DNA from: PHAA01 sp034927445
GTDB lineage: Bacteria; Bacillota; Syntrophomonadia; Syntrophomonadales; Syntrophomonadaceae
Length of the DNA stretch: 64,000 bases
NCBI GenBank assembly: GCA_034927445.1
Contig: JAYFPZ010000008.1
Location: forward strand, 158,956-222,955
Reading direction: 5' to 3'
The notes below the pieces were generated by a model. That model made no database searches and was not told the origin of the DNA. It worked only from the letters and a program-made list of their open reading frames with translations. Below are positions 32,632-39,928 of the stretch, piece by piece (position 1 is the stretch's first letter; every line of letters starts with the position of its first letter). The translations under genes were made by a program, and so were the position numbers.

Positions 32632-32883
32632 ATGGATATTACGACATATACCGTGGGGGGATTATCCACTATTGCAGTTATAACCGGGTTGGTTAAAGTT
32701 GCAAGAGCAGCGGGATTGCCCTCTAAATACGCCCCAGCCTTGTCTGTGACCCTGGGGGCTATAATTGGGATTTCCGCTGCTGTATTTTCGGACAGTGCTG
32801 TATATTTAGGGGGAATGGGCGGCATCGCAGCTGGATTATTTGCCAGCGGGATATATGATTTAGGAAAGACTACTGCCGCATAG
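32632..32883 (+). CDS. Phage holin
   Basis: An 83-residue protein with AGGAGG 9 bases before ATG 32632. It has two to three hydrophobic helices (TIAVITGLVKVARAAGL, YAPALSVTLGAIIGISAAVF, GGMGGIAAGLFASGIYDL) and a short charged end, like the A118-type (Hol118) holins. It would permeabilise the membrane to release the endolysin. It follows the amidase by 13 bases, and a terminator ends the operon. Confidence 0.8.
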   Translation: MDITTYTVGGLSTIAVITGLVKVARAAGLPSKYAPALSVTLGAIIGISAAVFSDSAVYLGGMGGIAAGLFASGIYDLGKTTAA

Positions 32884-32898
32884 GTAAGTATAAGCAAT

Positions 32899-32930
32899 AG
32901 CCGGGGCTTTGTCCCCGGCTTTTCGCATTT
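32899..32930 (+). terminator. Terminator of the tail/lysis operon
   Basis: AGCCGGGG-ctttgt-CCCCGGCT followed by tttcgcatttt. Confidence 0.85.
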
Positions 32931-33321
32931 TGGAGGCAACTTTTTGCATGATATAGTATAATACGAAATTCAAGCTTCAACCAGTTTGGTCAGACGAATC
33001 GGTCAAATCATACCGGATGCAGGAATGAAAGCCCTGATCCTGGCTGCCACCTACACCTTAATATTTTTATAGGTACATTTTACCTATAACCAGTACTTTC
33101 AATAGACCAGAATCATTAATAAAATGTTTCGTCCTGCTTTTAACCAACGAGATCCATATCTTCCTCAAACAAGATATCGACCCTTTCCGTATCATTATTT
33201 TCCCAATCAATATGATATCCTCACCAAATCATATCCTATCCCCACTATTTTTTATTTCCTGTGCAGTATTCTGTTATAAATGAGTATAATAATGGTATAG
33301 ATCTAGGAAAGGGGTGGTTGT
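32931..33321. other. Right border of the phage cassette; gene fragment and hpf leader
   Basis: Nothing intact is coded here. In the frame ending at TAG near 33073, SLVRRIGQIIPDAGMKALIL is followed by AATYTLIFL and a stop, which looks like the 3' end of an unidentified gene cut off at its left by the cassette. A TATAAT at 33285-33290 lies at the right place for the hpf promoter, but no clear -35 precedes it. I see no tRNA or repeat that would mark an attachment site. Confidence 0.45.
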
Positions 33322-33861
33322 ATGAGACTGGATATCAGAGGTCGAAATATTGAAATCACTGATGCGCTTAAAGACTATACCACTAAAAGGCTTTCCAAAT
33401 TAGAGAAGTATATTGATGACGCCAGAATTGCCCAGGTCGCACTCTCGCTCGAAGGAGAAGATCACAAGGTGGAGGTTACAATACCCTTAAACGGGGTGAT
33501 TCTTCGCGGAGAGGTTACGGCCGAGGATATGTACAGCGCCATTGATATGGTGGTCGAGAAGCTGGAAAAACAAATAGAGAAACATAAAACTAAATTGTAT
33601 AGGAGGCATCGTGGAATAGGGCTTAAACAAATAGCTGGAGCAGAGCCCTCTAATAAAACTGATGGCAGGGATGGTTTGTATAATATCGTTCGTACCAAGC
33701 GGTTTGCCTTAAAACCAATGGACGAAGAAGAAGCCATACTGCAGATGGGGTTGTTAGGCCACAACTTTTTCATGTTTTTCAACTCCAGCACCGATGAGAT
33801 AAACGTTGTCTACAAGAGAATGGACGGCAACTATGGACTGATTGAGCCTGACTTTGATTAG
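33322..33861 (+). CDS. hpf: Ribosome hibernation-promoting factor, long form
   Basis: A 179-residue protein with a GAAAGGGGTGG ribosome binding site. The N-terminal S30AE domain (about 1-100, RLDIRGRNIEITDALKDYT, KRLSKLEKYIDDARIA) binds the 30S decoding site. A linker is followed by the C-terminal dimerisation domain (IVRTKRFALKPMDEEEAI, GHNFFMFFNSSTDEINVVYK), which joins two ribosomes into 100S particles. The presence of both domains marks the long form typical of Firmicutes. It sits before secA, the same order as in Bacillus. Confidence 0.95.
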   Translation: MRLDIRGRNIEITDALKDYTTKRLSKLEKYIDDARIAQVALSLEGEDHKVEVTIPLNGVILRGEVTAEDMYSAIDMVVEKLEKQIEKHKTKLYRRHRGIGLKQIAGAEPSNKTDGRDGLYNIVRTKRFALKPMDEEEAILQMGLLGHNFFMFFNSSTDEINVVYKRMDGNYGLIEPDFD

Positions 33862-33911
33862 TTGCCGTAATCCCGCATAAATGATACTATAAAAACGTAA
33901 TCTATATTTAT

Positions 33912-33939
33912 GAGGAACCATTTGGTTCCTCTTTTTTTG
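33912..33939 (+). terminator. Terminator between hpf and secA
   Basis: GAGGAACCA-tt-TGGTTCCTC followed by eight T residues. Confidence 0.88.
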
Positions 33940-33956
33940 GAAAAGAGGTAAGAACC

Positions 33957-36449
33957 GTGCTTAAGGATTTTGTAAAAAGATTGATTGACGACAGTGAAAG
34001 AGAAGTCAAAAGACTAAGTCGTGTTGTAGAAGAGATAAACAGCCTGGAAGATGACTACCGCAAACTGGCTGATGCAGATTTTCCCCAAAAGACCGGGGAA
34101 TTCCGGGCTAGATTGGAAGAAGGCCAAACCTTGGACGATCTCTTGCCCGAAGCCTTTGCTCTGGTTAGGGAGGCTTCCCGGCGGGCTCTGGGGATGAGGC
34201 ATTTTGATGTGCAGCTTATCGGCGGTATGGTCTTGCATAGAGGCAAGATAGCGGAGATGAAGACCGGTGAAGGTAAAACCCTGGTGGCGACTCTGCCGGC
34301 CTATTTGAACGCGCTGAGCGGCCAAGGGGTACATATTGTTACCGTAAACGATTACCTGGCTAGCCGCGACGCTGCCTGGATGGGGCCAATTTACGAGTTC
34401 TGCGGCTTATCGGTGGGGCTCATCGTACACGACCTGAGCTATCCGCAGCGCAAAGCTGCTTATGCTTGTGATGTCACCTTTGGCACCAACAACGAGCTGG
34501 GGTTTGACTATCTGCGGGACAATATGGTAGTTGCCGCCGACAACATGGTGCAACGCCCCTTGAACTTTGCCATCATCGACGAGGTGGACTCCATCTTGAT
34601 TGATGAGGCGCGGACCCCCCTGATTATATCAGGTGAAGGCGACAAGCCCACTGATCTTTATTACCGTATTGCCAAGTTTATCCCCCGCTTGGTGAATGAA
34701 GATGATTACAAGGTTGATGAGAAAGCCAATATTGTAACTTTGACCGAGGAAGGGGTCAGAAAGGTTGAAAAGCAATTTAACATAGAGAACCTTTCGGACA
34801 ACATGGAAATAGCCCATCATGTCAACCAGGGCCTACGGGCCCATACCTTGATGAGAAAAGACCGCGATTATGTGGTCAAGGATGATCAGATCATTATCGT
34901 CGACGAGTTTACCGGCCGGTTGATGTTTGGCCGGCGCTACAGCGACGGTTTGCACCAGGCCATCGAGGCCAAGGAAGGTGTAAAAATTGAGAAAGAATCA
35001 CAGACCCTGGCCACCATCACCTTCCAGAATTATTTCCGGATGTATAAGAAACTGTCCGGTATGACCGGTACGGCCAAGACCGAAGAAGACGAGTTTGCCA
35101 ATATCTACGGCATGGATGTGGTGGTCATCCCTACCAATTTGCCCATGGTCCGGGAGGACAGATCGGATTGGATCTACCGCAGTGAAATGGGCAAGTTTAA
35201 CGCGGTAGTGGAAGACATAATTGAAAAAAACAAAAAAGGCCAGCCGGTACTGGTGGGTACCATCAGCATAGAGAAGTCGGAATTGCTGAGTTCCATGCTG
35301 AGTAAAAGAGGTATCCAGCATCAGGTTTTGAACGCCAAGCACCATGAAAAGGAAGCCCAGATAATTGCCGAGGCAGGTCAGCCCCAAACTGTAACCATTG
35401 CCACCAATATGGCCGGCAGAGGAACTGATATTGTGCTGGGAGAAGGGGTTCAGAAGCTGGGGGGGCTTTATGTACTGGGCACCGAGAGGCATGAATCCCG
35501 CCGGATCGACAACCAGCTCCGAGGGCGTTCGGGGCGTCAGGGCGACCCGGGGGAATCCCGCTTTTATGTATCCCTGGAAGATGATTTGATGCGCCTGTTC
35601 GGCTCTTCCAATATAGAGGGAGTAATGGACCGCCTGGGAATGGATGACAGCATACCGATTGAAAATAAAATAATTACCCGGGCGATTGAAAATGCTCAGA
35701 AAAAGGTTGAGACCCGCAACTTCGGCATCCGCAAAAACGTACTGGAGTATGACGACGTAATCAACAATCAACGGGTAGTGATGTACGGGGAACGCAGGAA
35801 AGTCCTGTTTGGAGAAGATCTGAAAGCTACTATTGCGGCTATGATTGATGATGTTATTGAACAGGTGGTTGACAGTTTTGCCGGAGATTTTAAATATACT
35901 GATGAATGGGACCTGGAAGGTCTTATAACCTACATTGATCAGAACGTCTTACCGGATTTTAATATGCCGGCTGAAGAACTCAAGGGCATGACCAAGGAGG
36001 AAGTCAGGGAACTGGTGGGGGAAAAAACCCATGCTCTGTATGAGGCCCGTGAAGCCGAGCTGGGCAGCGAGACCATGCGGGAAATAGAAAAGGCGGTCAT
36101 GCTGCGGATTATAGATAACAAGTGGATGGATCATATTGATGCCATGGATCAGCTGCGCAACGGCATTAATCTGCGGGCTTATGCCCAGCGGGATCCGCTG
36201 GTTGAATACAAGTTTGAAGCCTATGAAGCGTTTCAGGCTATGGTCTTCAGTATTAAAGAGGATGTTGTCCGCTTTATTTTAAGGGTTAAGATCGTAGAAA
36301 GACCGGAAGAAAGAAGAATGGTTACGAACCAAGGGGAAGACACGGTGAAGAAACCCGTACATGTGGGAGAGAAAATCGGGCGCAACGATCCCTGCCCGTG
36401 CGGAAGCGGCAAAAAATACAAAAAATGCTGCGGCCGTACAGCCAGCTAA
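33957..36449 (+). CDS. secA: Preprotein translocase ATPase SecA
   Basis: An 830-residue motor that drives Sec-dependent export through SecYEG. It starts at GTG 33957 after AAAAGAGGTAAG. Walker A is MKTGEGKT (101-108) and Walker B IIDEVD (about 206-211). The preprotein cross-linking region and NBD2 follow (MTGTAKTEEDEF, ATNMAGRGTDIVLGEGV, QLRGRSGRQGDPGESRFY), then the helical wing and scaffold. The C-terminal zinc-binding SEC-C motif is NDPCPCGSGKKYKKCCG (Cys about 813, 815, 824, 825), the SecB/ribosome-binding tail. Length is normal for Firmicutes. The prfB gene follows closely. Confidence 0.97.
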   Translation: MLKDFVKRLIDDSEREVKRLSRVVEEINSLEDDYRKLADADFPQKTGEFRARLEEGQTLDDLLPEAFALVREASRRALGMRHFDVQLIGGMVLHRGKIAEMKTGEGKTLVATLPAYLNALSGQGVHIVTVNDYLASRDAAWMGPIYEFCGLSVGLIVHDLSYPQRKAAYACDVTFGTNNELGFDYLRDNMVVAADNMVQRPLNFAIIDEVDSILIDEARTPLIISGEGDKPTDLYYRIAKFIPRLVNEDDYKVDEKANIVTLTEEGVRKVEKQFNIENLSDNMEIAHHVNQGLRAHTLMRKDRDYVVKDDQIIIVDEFTGRLMFGRRYSDGLHQAIEAKEGVKIEKESQTLATITFQNYFRMYKKLSGMTGTAKTEEDEFANIYGMDVVVIPTNLPMVREDRSDWIYRSEMGKFNAVVEDIIEKNKKGQPVLVGTISIEKSELLSSMLSKRGIQHQVLNAKHHEKEAQIIAEAGQPQTVTIATNMAGRGTDIVLGEGVQKLGGLYVLGTERHESRRIDNQLRGRSGRQGDPGESRFYVSLEDDLMRLFGSSNIEGVMDRLGMDDSIPIENKIITRAIENAQKKVETRNFGIRKNVLEYDDVINNQRVVMYGERRKVLFGEDLKATIAAMIDDVIEQVVDSFAGDFKYTDEWDLEGLITYIDQNVLPDFNMPAEELKGMTKEEVRELVGEKTHALYEAREAELGSETMREIEKAVMLRIIDNKWMDHIDAMDQLRNGINLRAYAQRDPLVEYKFEAYEAFQAMVFSIKEDVVRFILRVKIVERPEERRMVTNQGEDTVKKPVHVGEKIGRNDPCPCGSGKKYKKCCGRTAS

Positions 36450-36483
36450 GTCAGGCCCGGATAAACCAGGATGAGGTGATATT

Positions 36484-37582
36484 TTGATTGAAGATCCACA
36501 GGGAACCATAAACTCAATAATCAACAGTCTAAATGAGATGAGGGCTTCCCTTTGACATTGAAAATAAAAAACAGGAAATAAACAAGTTGCATAAATCGAC
36601 CATCGCCGAAAATTTTTGGGATGACAACCTGGAAGCCCAAAAGGTGCTGAAACAGATAAGCGATTTGCAGGCTGGGGTTGATCAGTATGAACAATTCTGG
36701 CAGGAAGCTCATTATTTAAATGAAATGCTGGAACTGGCCCAAGCGGAAAACGAGACTGACATGTACAACGATACCGTGCGGGAACTGTCCGGGTATGTGA
36801 AAAAGTTCAGGGACTATGAGCTTTTGATACTGTTTTCGGGTGAAAATGACCAGGGCAATGCCATCGTGTCTTTGCATGCCGGAGCCGGAGGCACTGAAGC
36901 CCAGGATTGGGTGGAGATGCTTTTGCGGATGTATACCCGGTGGGCGGAATCATCCGGGTATGATATCGATATACTGGATTATCTCGCCGGTGACGAAGCC
37001 GGGGTAAAAAGCGTGACCTTTATGGTCAAAGGGCTGTATGCTTACGGGAAAATGAAATGTGAAGAGGGCGTACACCGCCTGATTCGCATCTCTCCTTTTG
37101 ACGCCTCCGGACGCAGGCACACCTCATTTGCCTCCGTATCAGTATTGCCGGAAATAAGTGAAGAAATAGCGGTAAAGATTAATCCCGATGATTTGCGCAT
37201 AGACACGTACCGTTCCGGAGGAGCCGGCGGACAGCATGTCAATAAGACGGACTCCGCGGTGCGGATTATTCATCTGCCCACCGGGCTTGTGGCCCAATGT
37301 CAGAACGAGCGCTCCCAGCATGCCAACCGCCTGGCTGCCATGAAAATTCTTAATGCCCGTTTATATGAGCTGAAACAGCAGGAACGGGATGACAGCATGC
37401 AAAAAATGAAGAGTGAGTACAAGGAGATAGCCTGGGGGAGCCAGATCCGCACCTATACCTTGAATCCTTTTTCCTTAATAAAAGACCACCGCACCAATTT
37501 GGAGGCGGGCAATGTCCAGGCCGTCCTGGATGGTGACCTGGATGACTTTATCAACGCCTGCCTGAGAATGCGCAAGGAATAA
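36484..37582 (+). CDS. prfB: Peptide chain release factor 2 (programmed +1 frameshift)
   Basis: RF2 is made by reading 23 codons from TTG 36484 (GAGGTGAT ribosome binding site), then slipping +1 at CTT-TGA-C (36550-36556) into the main frame, for a total of about 365 residues. The upstream AGGGCTTCC provides the internal Shine-Dalgarno-like element. This autoregulates RF2 level, because low RF2 makes the UGA pause longer. The recognition motif SPF is at 203-205 and the catalytic GGQ at 248-250 (SGGAGGQHVNKTDSAVRI), both at the positions expected for RF2. An annotation without the frameshift would wrongly start at 36587. Confidence 0.95.
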
Positions 37583-37823
37583 TGGACGCGGACAACGCGG
37601 ACTTTTATGAGTAACACAGACAAGTATTTGGTAGAATTAATAATACCAATGTTAAGATTGTAAGGCTGATTTGATCACAATTATTATAAGCATAATGAGA
37701 TAGGCACAATAGCAATCACTTAAATATATAAAAGCATGAATTAACTATGCCGCGGCAGTCATATAAGTCAGCGTAGTCCGCGTCTATGCTGTTCGTGTCT
37801 ATAATTATTTTTGGGAGGTTAAT
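37583..37823. repeat. R2 repeats in the prfB-transketolase gap
   Basis: Directly after prfB lies gacgcggacaacgcggact (37585-37603) and, inverted, agtccgcgtctatgctgttc (37774-37793), members of a second short repeat family (R2) also found at 45579-45600 and in 57786-58220. The middle (37605-37765) is AT-rich with no gene. Confidence 0.65.
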
Positions 37824-38654
37824 GTGAGAGAGATTAATGAAAGTTCAATCCGGGAAGTAAAAGAAAAAGCACGGCAAATCCGCCGGGACATTATTTCCAT
37901 GCTGGGAGAAGCAGGTTCGGGGCACTCAGGGGGTTCGCTGTCGGCTGCCGATATCTTATCCTGCCTTTATTTTTGGGAGATGAATATCGACTCGCAAAAC
38001 CCCCGCCAAGCCAACCGGGATCGTTTCGTATTGAGCAAGGGGCATGCCGCCCCGGTCCTTTACGCCGCTCTGGCCGAAAAGGGCTTTTTCCCACGGGAAG
38101 AATTGAATAGGCTGCGCAAGCTGGGCAGCCCGCTGCAGGGACATCCCGATATGCGTAAAGTACCGGGGGTGGAAGCTTCCACCGGATCGCTGGGACAGGG
38201 GATATCCTGGGCGGTGGGAATGGCTCTGGCCGGTAAAATGGACCGGAAGGACTATCGGGTTTATGCCTTGCTGGGAGACGGCGAAATCGAAGAGGGCCTG
38301 GTATGGGAGGCTCTAATGGCCGCCCATCATTATAAACTGGACAATCTTACGGCAATTCTGGATCACAACGGCCTGCAAATAGACGGGCCGATTTGTGAAG
38401 TCATGTCCCCCGAACCGGTGGGGGACAAGTTCAAGGCTTTCGGTTGGGAGACCCTAGTCGTTGACGGTCATGACCCGTGCCAGATCATGGAGGCCTTAAA
38501 TACCGCCCGCACCGTTAAAGGGCGCCCGACGGCGATTATTGCGGATACGGTTAAAGGTAAAGGCTGCTCCTTTATGGAGAATAAAGTCGAGTGGCACGGC
38601 ACCGCCCCCAACCCGCAACAAGTCGACCAGGCTCTGGCCGAACTAAACGGATAA
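37824..38654 (+). CDS. Transketolase, N-terminal (TPP-binding) subunit
   Basis: A 276-residue protein with a GGGAGG ribosome binding site before GTG 37824. It carries the thiamine-diphosphate site of split transketolases: GHSGGSLSAADIL, SKGHAAPVLYAALAEKG, GSLGQGISWAVGMAL and GDGEIEEGLVWEAL followed by DHNGLQIDG. With the second subunit encoded 65 bases downstream it makes an active transketolase for the non-oxidative pentose phosphate pathway. Split versions are common in Clostridia and archaea. The second gene's 3' end has been duplicated by the neighbouring island. Confidence 0.95.
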   Translation: MREINESSIREVKEKARQIRRDIISMLGEAGSGHSGGSLSAADILSCLYFWEMNIDSQNPRQANRDRFVLSKGHAAPVLYAALAEKGFFPREELNRLRKLGSPLQGHPDMRKVPGVEASTGSLGQGISWAVGMALAGKMDRKDYRVYALLGDGEIEEGLVWEALMAAHHYKLDNLTAILDHNGLQIDGPICEVMSPEPVGDKFKAFGWETLVVDGHDPCQIMEALNTARTVKGRPTAIIADTVKGKGCSFMENKVEWHGTAPNPQQVDQALAELNG

Positions 38655-38719
38655 CTGAGTATATTCATTGACTATTCTATAAATCAATTTTCGCGTCTAT
38701 TTTAAAGGAGGAAACCAAG

Positions 38720-39655
38720 TTGGAAAAGCAAGCGACCCGGGATGCCTATGGTAAAGCCCTGGTGGAATTGGGATACAAGTATGGTGATGTGGTGGTATTG
38801 GATGCCGATTTGTCCAAATCAACCAAGACGGCTGATTTTGCCAAAGTCTTTCCTGACAGATTTATCAACGCCGGTATCGCTGAACAAAACATGATTGGCA
38901 TGGCCGCAGGGCTGGCCGCTGCAGGCAAAACCGTATTTGCCAGTTCTTTTGCCATATTTGCCGTTGGCCGTGCTTACGAGATAGTTCGCAATTCTCTGGC
39001 TTATGCCCAGCTGAACGTGAAGATATGTGCGACCCATGCCGGTGTAACCGTGGGCGAAGACGGCGGCTCCCATCAATCAGTGGAAGATATCGCGCTCATG
39101 CGCGGCGTACCTAATATGTGCGTAGTGGTACCGGCTGACGGACCTTCGACCCGCCAGGCAGTCGAGGCGATTTACCATAAGAACGGGCCGGTCTATCTTC
39201 GTTTGGGGAGACCGGCGGTCCCGGTGATTTATGATGACCAGCGGGAATTTGTTATCGGCAAGGGGATCGAACTGAGGACGGGACCGGATATAACCCTGGC
39301 TGCATGCGGCATAATGGTGGCCAAGTGTTTGGAAGCGGCCGATAGACTGGAGACAGAAGGGATCCGGGCTTCAGTGTTGGACCTGCATACCATAAAACCG
39401 CTTGACCGGGAGTTAATAACCCTTAAAGCGCGTGAAACCGGGGCTATTTTAACGGTTGAGGAACATAGCGTCATCGGGGGGCTGGGCAGTGCGGTTTGTG
39501 AAGTCGTATCCGAGGAATGCCCCGTACCGGTGCTGCGGATGGGCCTGGAGGATGTCTTTGGGCAATCGGGCAGTCCTGATGAATTGCTGGCTTACTATGG
39601 CCTTACGATCGAAAAAATAATGGAAAAAACACGCTTTTTGTTAAAAAAGAAGTAA
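38720..39655 (+). CDS. Transketolase, C-terminal (pyrimidine-binding) subunit
   Basis: A 311-residue protein starting at TTG 38720 behind AAAGGAGGAAA. The pyrimidine-binding domain has GIAEQNMIGMAAGLAAAGKT with the catalytic Glu, and FASSFAIFAVGRAYEIVRNS; then a C-terminal regulatory domain (VLDLHTIKPLDRE, EEHSVIGGLGSAVCEV). It pairs with the N-terminal subunit. Its last 45 codons and the following 25 bases are present again at 43782-43941, and its natural terminator appears to lie beyond that second copy (43947-43972), so the 4.3-kb island has separated the gene from its terminator. Confidence 0.95.
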   Translation: MEKQATRDAYGKALVELGYKYGDVVVLDADLSKSTKTADFAKVFPDRFINAGIAEQNMIGMAAGLAAAGKTVFASSFAIFAVGRAYEIVRNSLAYAQLNVKICATHAGVTVGEDGGSHQSVEDIALMRGVPNMCVVVPADGPSTRQAVEAIYHKNGPVYLRLGRPAVPVIYDDQREFVIGKGIELRTGPDITLAACGIMVAKCLEAADRLETEGIRASVLDLHTIKPLDRELITLKARETGAILTVEEHSVIGGLGSAVCEVVSEECPVPVLRMGLEDVFGQSGSPDELLAYYGLTIEKIMEKTRFLLKKK

Positions 39656-39680
39656 TTTCTAAAAGGAATTATCATTCTTT
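39521..39680 (+). repeat. 160-bp direct repeat, left copy (transketolase 3' end)
   Basis: Bases 39521-39680 are repeated at 43782-43941 with about five substitutions (roughly 97% identity by eye). The copies flank the restriction-modification island, so they look like the direct repeats of a site-specific integration or recombination event at the 3' end of the transketolase gene. Confidence 0.9.
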
Positions 39681-39799
39681 GTTAGGATATTGCTTTAACC
39701 ATTGCATAGTTTCCTTTGATACATGATCTGAGTGGTTATCAAGAACAACTTGTATTTGCCAGGTTGGGTCATTATGGAAAAATATTTGAGATGATTTGA
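39672..39799 (-). pseudogene. Transposase (DDE, IS630-like) C-terminal fragment
   Basis: On the minus strand this stretch reads HNDPTWQIQVVLDNHSDHVS, then KETMQWLKQYPNKE and a stop at 39672-39674. The VLDNHSDHVSKE...WLKQYPN pattern is that of the second catalytic Asp region of IS630-type transposases (vlDNhsiHhs...wl..hP). The rest of the transposase is missing; its stop codon lies inside the 160-bp repeat. It indicates an old insertion at the island border. Confidence 0.5.
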
Positions 39800-39928
39800 G
39801 GCTTTCGCAATAAAATAAAAAAATTTTCTAATGTTTTATAAAGGATTTTGGGAATTTTTATAGAACAACATACATATACACAAACATACGTTCGGTATCC
39901 AAAAATGCAGAAAAGGAGCGATTGAGTT

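Noticed and set aside
20380..32883. R-type (contractile) tailocin
   Set aside because: No sheath, baseplate wedge or spike genes; the tube, chaperone and tape measure are of the siphovirus type.
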